This document shows, in pieces, positions 45,768-53,224 of a DNA stretch of 57,967 nt (position 1 is the first letter of the stretch; each line of letters starts with the position of its first letter). A program made the position numbers and the translations under genes. This DNA comes from Sulfurimonas sp. (GTDB taxonomy: Bacteria > Campylobacterota > Campylobacteria > Campylobacterales > Sulfurimonadaceae): positions 1-57,967 of the forward strand of contig JALUWT010000070.1 of the NCBI GenBank assembly GCA_027019325.1, given 5' to 3'. Below the pieces are notes generated by a model. It made no database searches. It saw nothing but the letters and a program-made list of their open reading frames with translations, and was not told the origin of the DNA.

Positions 45768-46409
45768 CTATCTAATCAATAAAAAAACACAAAAGTAATG
45801 AAAGATACTCCCACCAAGTACAAAAACATGCCAAATAGCATGATTGAGCCGAATACTCTCTTTTGCATAAAAGAAAATTCCCAGCGTATAGGTAATGCCT
45901 CCTGCAAGCAAAAGTGAAAAAGCCAGCCAGCCGGCATGCTCTATGAGTGGCGCATACGCGACAATAATCATCCAGCCCAAAAGTGCATACAAAATCAAAG
46001 AAAAAACTTCAAAACGGTTAGGAAAAGCGAACTTTAAAAAGATGCCAAGAAACGCAAAGAACCAGGCGATTCCAAAAAGTATCCAGCCAAAAACGCCTTG
46101 AACACCCAAAATAGTAACAGGCGTGTATGTAGCTGCAATCAAAATATAGATGGAAGCATGATCCATAATCTGCAGACGCGCTTTTGCTTTGTATTCGGGA
46201 ATTGCATGGTAGAGTGTAGATGCCCCGTACATGATAATCAAACCGACTCCAAAAACAATGCTCGTCCATATCTTTGCCCCATCCCCATTTTCAATAGAGA
46301 TACCAAAGAGGATTCCAAAACCAAAGGTACTTAAAAAAAGCCCAAAACCATGTGATATTGCATGCCAAATCTCTTCAAAAATCGAAAAATCATTTATTTG
46401 TTTTTGCAC
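45768..46409 (-). CDS. Hemolysin III / PAQR family membrane protein
   Basis: The 213-residue protein has seven TM helices and the family motifs EEIWHAISHGFG, YGASTLYHAIP, MDHASIYILIAATYTP and a final HAIWHVFVLGGSIFHYF, whose His and Asp/Ser residues bind zinc. Members are annotated hemolysin III, YqfA/TrhA, involved in membrane-lipid or energy homeostasis. It starts with GTG after AAGGA. Its leader contains element C in the opposite orientation to the downstream gene. Confidence 0.9.
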   Translation of the reverse strand: MQKQINDFSIFEEIWHAISHGFGLFLSTFGFGILFGISIENGDGAKIWTSIVFGVGLIIMYGASTLYHAIPEYKAKARLQIMDHASIYILIAATYTPVTILGVQGVFGWILFGIAWFFAFLGIFLKFAFPNRFEVFSLILYALLGWMIIVAYAPLIEHAGWLAFSLLLAGGITYTLGIFFYAKESIRLNHAIWHVFVLGGSIFHYFCVFLLIR

Positions 46410-46468
46410 AGCATTTCCTTCTTCTTTTTTCTTTTCAATTACTTCTAATATATCCTCTGTATAATTGT

Positions 46469-46737
46469 AAGTACCTATCCAGAAATAAAACCAATTAACA
46501 GCGATAAGAAAAAGGCACAGATGTGAGGCAGATTTTTGAAATCCTAGCCATAGCTAAGATGAGAAAATCTAACAAAGCAGATGTGCCTTTTTCTTATCGC
46601 CCACAGGGAGCTTTAAAATGATACCTATTACCGCGTTAAAAACACTTGAAGCTACTAGTAGCTCCTGCGAATTTTTGCCTTCTACTAGGCATCATTTTAA
46701 AACTCTGTTATTTGGTTTTATTTTTGGATAGGTACTT
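46469..46737 (-). repeat. Cruciform element C (269 bp, interior inverted)
   Basis: The outer arms are 46469-46501 and 46705-46737, matching at 31-32 of 33 positions with one mismatch and one wobble; they resemble those of element B (AAGTACCTAT ends). The two inner hairpins are in the reverse order and strand compared with A and B: the GATAAGAAAAAGGCACA stem comes first, the AAAATGATGCCTA stem second with the apex GAGCTACTAGTAGCTTC. The right end lies 3 bp before the ATG at 46741 and supplies AGG as the only ribosome-site candidate. The 331 bp gap 46410-46740 otherwise holds only the hemolysin leader. Confidence 0.92.
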
Positions 46738-46740
46738 AGT

Positions 46741-47064
46741 ATGAATTACCCTAATGAATGGACTCAAAAAGAATTTTTAGAAAACAGAGCGAAATTATCC
46801 AAAAAAAATGTTGCCGTTGTTCTTGTAGATACTATTCTCGCACCGATTGAAAAAGCGGATAGTGTGACATACAACCCCTATGAGCTCAAAAACTACCCAG
46901 AGGGGAGTCTCTTTGTGTTTTACTGCGATACCGGTAAAGCCACACTCGAGCGGCTCAAAGAGTACAAAAAAAGGTTTCCAAACTACCACTGTATATCGCT
47001 TAAAGGCGGCAGAGGATACTGGCGAAAGAATATGCAGCTATTGGAGCATAATGACACAGATTAA
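46741..47064 (+). CDS. Rhodanese-like small protein
   Basis: The 107-residue protein has the rhodanese outline: VVLVDTILAPIE, a segment with Tyr/Pro, then LFVFYCDTGKAT with a candidate active-site Cys (about 74) and YHCISLKGGRGYW at the end, as in single-domain sulfurtransferases. The active loop is shorter than usual. It overlaps the DUF309 gene by 14 nt. Start depends on the right arm of element C. Confidence 0.65.
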   Translation: MNYPNEWTQKEFLENRAKLSKKNVAVVLVDTILAPIEKADSVTYNPYELKNYPEGSLFVFYCDTGKATLERLKEYKKRFPNYHCISLKGGRGYWRKNMQLLEHNDTD

Positions 47065-47368
47065 AATTGATGCCTTTAAAAAATGCCTGCGTGAGGAACG
47101 ATTTTACGATGCACACGAAGTTCTTGAAGAGCTCTGGTTTCCCCGCCGCTTTGAAGCAACTCCTGAAGTAAAACTGCTCAAAGGCTTCATCAATGCAGCG
47201 GTAAGTTTTGAGCTGAGTAAAAAAGGTAAAATTCCTCAAAGTAAAAAAGTGTGGCAAACTTATCTTAAGTATCGTCAATTCCTATTTAAAGTAGATTCTC
47301 CCTATCTCAATGACTACTACAAACTCTCACGCAAAGTGGAATATATACGTTATAATTTCACCCTATAA
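47051..47368 (+). CDS. DUF309 family protein
   Basis: The 105-residue all-helical protein shows FYDAHEVLEELWFPR and KLLKGFINAAVSFEL, the DUF309 signature, whose His/Glu cluster suggests a metal or ligand site. An open frame extends upstream to 46880, but that part is out of phase with the rhodanese gene and not used. Coupled to the rhodanese-like gene by overlap. Function unknown. Confidence 0.75.
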   Translation: MTQIKIDAFKKCLREERFYDAHEVLEELWFPRRFEATPEVKLLKGFINAAVSFELSKKGKIPQSKKVWQTYLKYRQFLFKVDSPYLNDYYKLSRKVEYIRYNFTL

Positions 47369-47383
47369 TCAAAAGGACACTTC

Positions 47384-47521
47384 ATGGACATTGATCTCAT
47401 TAAGTCTCATTTTAAGATGTTTTAAAATGTAAAACTGACATTTGATGCAAGAGGCATTTCCATTCCATATCCGCAAATGAATGTGCATGCCAACAATGAG
47501 GCAAGCATAAAGGCAAAATAA
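47384..47521 (+). pseudogene. mscS-type channel remnant with large internal deletion
   Basis: AGGACACTTCATGG gives a good ribosome site and start, encoding MDIDLIKSHFKMF then a TAA (47423-47425). The same frame continues directly as VKLTFDARGISIPYPQMNVH, which is the conserved C-terminus of small-conductance mechanosensitive channels, to a natural stop at 47521. The first 13 residues also fit an MscS N-terminus. About 220 central codons are missing, so this looks like a simple internal deletion that left both ends. Confidence 0.75.
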
Positions 47522-47528
47522 ACTTTAG

Positions 47529-48650
47529 CTATTTTAACAGACAAGCATGGTTATTAGAACTTTTTTTATAGAGCGTTATCATCAGCAATGCCATCAGTGC
47601 GATTACTGAAGAGCTTAAAAAAAGATAATTTGGATAGTGCTCATAGACAAATCCTGCTATGAGTGCTCCACTTAATCCACCCAAACCGTAACTAATCCCT
47701 GAGAAAAACTGCTGTGCAAGACTTTTGTGCTTATAGTGCAAGAAAAGGTAGCTAATGGCGGCGGAGTGAAAAAGGGCAAAAGAGAGAGCATGCAGGGACT
47801 GTGCAAAAAAGAGCACGCCTAGATCTACAGGGTAGAGAAAAACCAGGAACCATCGAATCACTGTCGCAAAAACAGTCACCTGCAGCACTGTTAAAAGATT
47901 GCCACGTAAAAATCTTCCTTGAAAAAAGAGCATCGCCACCTCAACGATGACACCAAAACTCCAGAGATAAATGGTCATATTCATAGAGATGCCTCTGTCT
48001 GTCTCATAAATGGTAAAAAAGTTGTAAAACGAGCCAAAACTTGTCTGCATTAACAAAAGAGCAAGCCAAAGTTTCCAATCTTTTAAAAGGCTGATGTCAT
48101 TATGATAAACCTCCGGCTCTTTGCACTCCTTTTTTGTACTCTCTTTTTGCACAAAGTAAGCGACAGCACTCATCAAGAGTGTTACTACAAGTAAAAAATC
48201 AAAAGCAACATATGCAGAGGACAAAAACTTCACAAGAACAAGCGCAACGATGATAAAACCAAGCGAGCCAAAGAGTCTCACTTTGCCGTAACGCTCTTTG
48301 CCAAGAGAATCAAGTGAGATGAGTTCTACATACGGCAAAACCAGCGCAAGTCCAATTCCAAGTGCAATATTACAAAGCAGAAGAAAATAAAAGTGTTCCA
48401 GAGAAAGGTAAAAAGAGAGTGCACTGAGAATTACAAGCACTAAAGAAGCATTAAAGACCTTTGTATTTAACTGCAAGCCTTTAATGAACAAAAAGGGTAA
48501 AATAAAACGGATCAAAGGCGCTGCCGCAAAAATAATCCCGATTTCACCTGCGGAGTATCCCACGTCGTTTAAAACTTTTGGCAAAAAGATAATATATATA
48601 CCTATGATAGAAAAATAGAAATAGTAAAAGAGTGAAAGTAATAAAAACAT
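47529..48650 (-). CDS. MFS transporter, MFS_1-like / HcaT type
   Basis: The 373-residue protein has about 12 TM helices and the 3-phenylpropionate/nucleoside-symporter-like MFS features (FSIIGIYIIFLPKVLNDVGYSAGEIGIIFAAAPLIRFILPF near the start, with GKVRLFGSLGFI later). The substrate is unknown. ATG 48650 is chosen because a TATAAT ends 6 nt before it; an open frame reaches back to 48677 but without a promoter or ribosome site. It follows the mscS remnant convergently with 7 bp between the stops. Confidence 0.82.
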   Translation of the reverse strand: MFLLLSLFYYFYFSIIGIYIIFLPKVLNDVGYSAGEIGIIFAAAPLIRFILPFLFIKGLQLNTKVFNASLVLVILSALSFYLSLEHFYFLLLCNIALGIGLALVLPYVELISLDSLGKERYGKVRLFGSLGFIIVALVLVKFLSSAYVAFDFLLVVTLLMSAVAYFVQKESTKKECKEPEVYHNDISLLKDWKLWLALLLMQTSFGSFYNFFTIYETDRGISMNMTIYLWSFGVIVEVAMLFFQGRFLRGNLLTVLQVTVFATVIRWFLVFLYPVDLGVLFFAQSLHALSFALFHSAAISYLFLHYKHKSLAQQFFSGISYGLGGLSGALIAGFVYEHYPNYLFLSSSVIALMALLMITLYKKSSNNHACLLK

Positions 48651-48656
48651 ACTGCA

Positions 48657-48662
48657 ATTATA
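48657..48662 (-). promoter_or_regulatory. -10 box (TATAAT) 6 nt before MFS gene ATG
   Basis: GTTATAATTGCAGTATG on the minus strand gives a consensus hexamer and 6 nt spacing, without a ribosome site, so a leaderless mRNA is likely. Confidence 0.55.
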
Positions 48663-48724
48663 ACTATATTCTAACAATAATATGATAGAATACTCTCTAT
48701 TAGAAAAAAATATAAGGTGGAACC

Positions 48725-49210
48725 ATGACTAGAGAGTTAGATGAAAATGACTTCATTATATCTAAAACCGACACCAAAGGTCGTCTCACATATGTAAATA
48801 AAATTTTTATGGACCTCGCAGAGTACACTGAAGAGGAGCTTTTAGGAAAACCTCATAATGTCGTGCGCCATCCTGATATGCCAAAGACAATCTTTAAGCT
48901 TTTATGGGAGCGAATCCAAAACAAGCAAGAAATTTTTGCCTATGTTGTAAACAAAACAAAAAATGGAAATGATTACTGGGTTTATGCCGATGTTACCCCG
49001 TCACTCGATGAGAGAGGCAACATAGTAGGTTACTATTCTGTTAGAAGAAAACCAAATGCCCAAGCGCTCGAAACCATCAAATCACTCTATGCAAAAATGC
49101 TTGCAGCTGAAAAGAGTGGTGGTATCGCAGCGGGAGAAAAAATTCTCAACGATTTTACACAGCAAGAAGGAGTAAGTTACGATGAACTTATCATCTCTAT
49201 TCAAAAATAA
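48725..49210 (+). CDS. PAS-domain energy-taxis protein (Aer/CetB-like)
   Basis: The 161-residue soluble protein is a single PAS domain (about 8-125) with the Aer-like pattern [32 protein letters not shown] and [15 protein letters not shown], likely FAD-binding, plus a C-terminal helix. It has no TM or signalling domain. The next gene is a chemoreceptor lacking a periplasmic sensor and overlaps it by 29 nt. Together they resemble the bipartite CetB/CetA energy-taxis pair of Campylobacter. AAGGTGG ribosome site. Confidence 0.85.
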   Translation: MTRELDENDFIISKTDTKGRLTYVNKIFMDLAEYTEEELLGKPHNVVRHPDMPKTIFKLLWERIQNKQEIFAYVVNKTKNGNDYWVYADVTPSLDERGNIVGYYSVRRKPNAQALETIKSLYAKMLAAEKSGGIAAGEKILNDFTQQEGVSYDELIISIQK

Positions 49211-50621
49211 CAAAACAGTTGTTTTACTACTAACACTACTTGGTGTTATCATATACAGTTTGATTGTTTCAAACTTTATTTTAAGTGGCATACTGCTAGC
49301 AATGATACTTGTGGCGATCTTCATACCTAACGCATGTGGACAACGTAAAAGTGATCCGCTCATCACGCAGATGCAACAGGTACTTTTTGATGCTTCAAAA
49401 GGAAGGCTTGAGGGCCGTGTTACACACATTCCAAATGACGACTCCAAAGAAGCGGCTTTTGCATGGACAGTTAATGATATGCTTGATCAGCTCGAAGCTT
49501 TTATGCGCGATGTCGCGGCAACAATTGAAGCTGCTGCTCAGGGAAAAACATACCGACATACTTATCCACAAGGTCTACAAGGGCTCTTTCATGCAACAGC
49601 CAAAACGGTTAATGGTGCTATTGCTTCCATTGCCAGCGGTTATGAAACGAAGATTAAAGGGGAGATGTCTGCTGACTTTACACGTCTTGGGGGTGGCGTT
49701 GCTGAAGGTCTTGGTATTATTCAAGGCGATTTAAATACCGCTTCAACAAATGCAAGTGAGATTGTCGAGGTATCAGACCAGACAGCTAAAGAGTCTGCAG
49801 AGTCACTCAGCAATGTTCTTGATATTGGAGAACGATTGAGTTCTCTTGTTGAACTTATTGCTTCATCACATGAGGGCATCATCTCTCTTGAGAGCAGAAG
49901 CAGTGAGATTTCTGAAGTCATCGGGCTCATTAAGGACATCGCTGACCAAACAAACCTTCTTGCACTCAACGCTGCCATCGAAGCAGCACGTGCCGGTGAG
50001 CATGGGCGTGGTTTTGCTGTCGTTGCCGATGAGGTACGAAAACTGGCAGAACGCACACAAAAAGCGACAAATGAGATAGAGATCACCATCTCAACCCTCC
50101 AACAGGAGGCAAATGATATGCGAGGCAATTCAGATGAAATTACGAACATTGCTCAGAAGTCAAATTCAGTTATCAATGAGTTTGAAATCACTTTTAAAGA
50201 CCTGAATCATCTTGCCCAAAGAGCTTCTGCTACAGCAGTTGACGTTCAAAACCGTCTCTTTACAACACTTGTCAAAGTTGACCACATTCTCTTTAAGTCC
50301 AATGCCTACTCGGCAATACTCAATGAAGATACAAACAAATCTTTTCCTGACCATCAACACTGCCGTATGGGTCAATGGTATGCTAATCTTGGAAAAGAAC
50401 GTTTTGGCAATACAAAAGCATTTAGAGCTATGGATGTGCCGCATGCAACAGTGCACAATATGGTCTTTAAAAATCTTGAATTTATTAAAAATCACTCTGT
50501 CATTAAATATGACCACCCTAAAATCATTACAGAGAATTTTGTGGAGATGGAAAATGCATCGAAAACGCTTTTTACTGATCTTGATAACATGCTTGAAGAG
50601 TATAAAGCAATTAAATCTTAG
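49182..50621 (+). CDS. Membrane chemoreceptor with CZB zinc-binding domain (CetA-like)
   Basis: The 479-residue receptor has two closely spaced TM helices (about 12-48), a HAMP-like region, a helical segment, the signalling core [20 protein letters not shown] and a C-terminal CZB domain (about 360-475). The domain has [19 protein letters not shown] and PHATVH, the His/Cys/His/His zinc set. With almost no periplasmic part it should take its signal from the PAS protein encoded just before. CZB domains bind zinc and can sense oxidants such as hypochlorous acid, so the pair may integrate redox and metal signals. Confidence 0.9.
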   Translation: MNLSSLFKNNKTVVLLLTLLGVIIYSLIVSNFILSGILLAMILVAIFIPNACGQRKSDPLITQMQQVLFDASKGRLEGRVTHIPNDDSKEAAFAWTVNDMLDQLEAFMRDVAATIEAAAQGKTYRHTYPQGLQGLFHATAKTVNGAIASIASGYETKIKGEMSADFTRLGGGVAEGLGIIQGDLNTASTNASEIVEVSDQTAKESAESLSNVLDIGERLSSLVELIASSHEGIISLESRSSEISEVIGLIKDIADQTNLLALNAAIEAARAGEHGRGFAVVADEVRKLAERTQKATNEIEITISTLQQEANDMRGNSDEITNIAQKSNSVINEFEITFKDLNHLAQRASATAVDVQNRLFTTLVKVDHILFKSNAYSAILNEDTNKSFPDHQHCRMGQWYANLGKERFGNTKAFRAMDVPHATVHNMVFKNLEFIKNHSVIKYDHPKIITENFVEMENASKTLFTDLDNMLEEYKAIKS

Positions 50622-50717
50622 GTATTTACCTACTATTTACTTATAATTATTATAATTTTACATCTCAATTATGTTTTCCCCCTTTCATAAGCGAGAGAGA
50701 TACTCCTATAAATTTTT

Positions 50718-50760
50718 AAAACAGCTAAGTTTTCCCCTTTTATTTCTCTTAGCTGTTTTT
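50718..50760 (+). terminator. Rho-independent terminator after the CZB receptor
   Basis: AAAACAGCTAAG pairs perfectly with CTTAGCTGTTTT (12 bp) around an 18 nt loop and ends in a T-run, about 100 nt after the receptor stop and just before the radical-SAM gene. Confidence 0.8.
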
Positions 50761-50790
50761 CCTCCAACTTTTTTATGATAAACTGTCTTT

Positions 50791-52287
50791 ATGAAAATCA
50801 TCCTAAGCACCCTTAATTCACGCTATACACACTCTGCCATCGGTCTACGTTATCTCTATGCAAATATGCAGGAGTTGCAAGAGAATACAGAAATACTGGA
50901 ATTTAGCATCAATGATGCGCTCCAAAGCGTCGCAGAAAAGCTGCTTGAGACAAATCCTAACATTATAGGTCTGGGTGTTTACATCTGGAATGCCGCACAG
51001 ATTCATGAACTCATTCACATCTTAAAAAAAGTCTCTCCCCGTACTATCATCATCTTAGGCGGTCCGGAAGTCACTTATGAGCCTTTTCGGGTAAACTATG
51101 ACCTTGCAGATTACATCATACAGGGCGAAGGAGATTTAGCTTTTTACAACCTCTGTAAAGATATTTTACATAGCAGAGAGAGTGAGCGCATTATCCGTAT
51201 GAGCATACCGGACTTACAAGCCATTGCACTGCCCTACCGCTACTACAGCGACCACGATATTGCAAATCGCTATATCTATGTAGAGATCTCACGCGGATGC
51301 CCCTTTGCCTGCGAATTTTGTCTATCCTCTATGGATGAGAAGGTGCGTGCATTTGATTTGGACGAGGTGCTGCGTGAGTTTGAAACTCTTTGGGAACGGG
51401 GCGCGCGAAACTTTAAATTTGTCGACAGAACCTTTAACCTCAATATGAAAGCCGCCAACAGAATCTTAGACTTCTTTTTGGAAAAAGAGCCGCCTTACTT
51501 TGCCCATTTTGAAGTTATTCCCGACCATTTCCCTGCATCGCTGCGTGAGAAGATTAGACGCTTCCCAGAGGGAGCACTACAACTTGAGATTGGTATACAG
51601 ACGCTCAACCTTGAAATCGCCAACAACATCTCACGCCAGCTCAAACTTGACAAAATCAAAGAAAATATCACTTTTTTAGAAAATGAGACAACAGCGCATA
51701 TTCACCTTGACCTCATCGTTGGACTGCCGGGAGAGAGTCTGGAGAGTTTTGGGGCTAATCTTGATGAGCTCATACGCCTAAGCAGCTGTGAAATACAAAT
51801 AGGCATACTCAAAAAGCTCTCAGGCACGCACATCAACCGCCATGACATTGAGCACGGCATGGTCTACAGCGACATTCCACCCTATGACATCTTAAAGAAC
51901 AAACAACTCTCTTTTAAAGATATTCAAATTATGAAACGTTTTGCCCGTTTTTGGGACTTGACCTACAACAGTGGCAACTTCAAAAAATCACTGCCACTGC
52001 TCTGGAAAGGTGAAAGCGTTTTTGAAAACTTTTATGCCTTTTCACTTTGGATTTATGCCCGTACTGACTCCACATACAAAATCTCACTGCCGCGTTTAGG
52101 CGAGCTGATATTTACCTACCTCACGCAGGTAAAAAATATCGCGGAGCAAGAGACAGCAAGGCTTATGCTCGACGATATGCTCAAACTCAAAGGACGCGCC
52201 ATCCCACCTTACTTGAAACCTTATGCAAAAGATTTTAAAACAAAAGCAAAACTTGGAACTTCCGGCTTTAATAAAAGACAGCTTTAG
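50791..52287 (+). CDS. B12-binding radical SAM protein (DUF4080-type)
   Basis: The 498-residue protein has an N-terminal cobalamin-binding Rossmann domain (about 1-130, VGLGVYIWNAAQ and ILGGPEVTYEP regions; the His of DxHxxG is not evident), then the radical SAM cluster CPFACEFC and core (about 165-370), and a C-terminal DUF4080-like region. The reaction is unknown; methyl or rearrangement chemistry is typical. Such enzymes would use the corrinoid made or imported here. There is no ribosome site; TATGAT lies 11 nt before the ATG. Element D begins in its stop codon. Confidence 0.88.
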   Translation: MKIILSTLNSRYTHSAIGLRYLYANMQELQENTEILEFSINDALQSVAEKLLETNPNIIGLGVYIWNAAQIHELIHILKKVSPRTIIILGGPEVTYEPFRVNYDLADYIIQGEGDLAFYNLCKDILHSRESERIIRMSIPDLQAIALPYRYYSDHDIANRYIYVEISRGCPFACEFCLSSMDEKVRAFDLDEVLREFETLWERGARNFKFVDRTFNLNMKAANRILDFFLEKEPPYFAHFEVIPDHFPASLREKIRRFPEGALQLEIGIQTLNLEIANNISRQLKLDKIKENITFLENETTAHIHLDLIVGLPGESLESFGANLDELIRLSSCEIQIGILKKLSGTHINRHDIEHGMVYSDIPPYDILKNKQLSFKDIQIMKRFARFWDLTYNSGNFKKSLPLLWKGESVFENFYAFSLWIYARTDSTYKISLPRLGELIFTYLTQVKNIAEQETARLMLDDMLKLKGRAIPPYLKPYAKDFKTKAKLGTSGFNKRQL

Positions 52288-52579
52288 ACTCCTTGCATAA
52301 CCTAGATGAATCTCAGAGGGAAGAAAAAAAGATGAAATTGTGCAAAATCTTTTTTGTACTCCAAGGGCATTTCCTGCGGGCAAGTGTAGCCGTAGCTACG
52401 GTGAGAAAAAGTTTTGTGCAAGTTCGCTTTTTTTATCCCTCCCTTTGGGCAATTTATAGAGAGCTTTACTCTGCGTTAGATAACCTTCATCATAGCTACG
52501 GCTATGCTGAAGAACATCTGCCTTGATTAAAACTCTCTATAAAATGCTGAAATTCATCTAGGTTATACAAGAAGTCTAA
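52284..52579 (+). repeat. Cruciform element D (296 bp)
   Basis: The outer arms 52284-52316 and 52547-52579 match at 30 of 33 positions, all exceptions being wobble-compatible; the shared core is ATAACCTAGATGAAT. Inner hairpins contain GGGAAGAAAAAAAG opposite CTTTTTTTATCCC with nested GCAAAATCTTTTT/AAAAAGTTTTGTGC, and ATTTATAGAGAG opposite CTCTCTATAAAAT with apex ATAGCTACGGCTATG. D is more diverged and longer than A-C, but keeps the layout and the TAGCTACGGCTA apex. It fills nearly all of the 313 bp gap between the radical-SAM gene and lapG. Confidence 0.85.
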
Positions 52580-52588
52580 GAATTTCTG

Positions 52589-52594
52589 TATAAT
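52589..52594 (+). promoter_or_regulatory. -10 box (TATAAT) 6 nt before lapG ATG
   Basis: TGTATAATTAAAAAATG: the consensus hexamer lies 6 nt before the lapG start and there is no ribosome site, predicting a leaderless mRNA beginning just after element D. Confidence 0.55.
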
Positions 52595-52600
52595 TAAAAA

Positions 52601-53224
52601 ATGAATATGCTCCGCGGACTCTTTTTCTTGGCACTTCTTTTTCTACCTCTGTTGCATGCAGAGCAGCTCATCACAAAAAAGCTTGAAGAGCGTGCACTTG
52701 AAAAATATGGTGCTTTTGCAAAAAACAGGTTTGTTGCCATTGACAAAGACCTGCTACACAAACTCAAATCTGCCTCAACTATAAAAAAACTCAACACCGT
52801 CAACACCTGGATAAACTTCATTCACTACAAAAGCGATATGAAGACTTATGGCGTGAGTGATTACTGGGCAACCCTCTATGAGTTTGTTGGGAAAAATGCA
52901 GGAGATTGTGAAGACTACACCATTGCAAAATATTACATTTTAAAAGCGCTAGGCATCGACCCACATAGAATGAAATTTGCTTATGTTATATACCAAGACA
53001 GGCAAGGCAGACAAATTTCGCACATGGTTCTTGCCTATTTCAAAGTGCCCAAGCCAAAAAACAAAGATGAAATTCTCATTCTTGGGAATAACAACAGATT
53101 TGTGCTGCCGGCATCTAAACGACCTGACTTAATCAAAGTGATAAAGATGATTAATGGTGATACCGGTCCAAAATCAAAAAAATGGAAAAGATTGGAAGCC
53201 AACATGAAAAGGAAAAAATTATGA
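52601..53224 (+). CDS. lapG: LapG-type periplasmic cysteine protease
   Basis: The 207-residue protein has a signal peptide (1-20, cut after LHA) and the transglutaminase-like (BTLCP, PF06035) fold of LapG, which cuts large adhesins from the cell surface. Cys103 is in NAGDCEDYT and His141 in SHMVLAYF, 38 residues apart as in Pseudomonas LapG. The third catalytic Asp normally in LDN is Gly here (LGNNN, about 162), so activity is uncertain. It overlaps the LapD-like gene by 4 nt (ATGA). No giant adhesin or type I exporter is in the window. Confidence 0.85.
   Translation: MNMLRGLFFLALLFLPLLHAEQLITKKLEERALEKYGAFAKNRFVAIDKDLLHKLKSASTIKKLNTVNTWINFIHYKSDMKTYGVSDYWATLYEFVGKNAGDCEDYTIAKYYILKALGIDPHRMKFAYVIYQDRQGRQISHMVLAYFKVPKPKNKDEILILGNNNRFVLPASKRPDLIKVIKMINGDTGPKSKKWKRLEANMKRKKL

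Noticed and set aside
46880-47050. N-terminal extension of the DUF309 protein
   Set aside because: This part overlaps the rhodanese-like gene in another frame; the DUF309 fold begins at the ATG at 47051.
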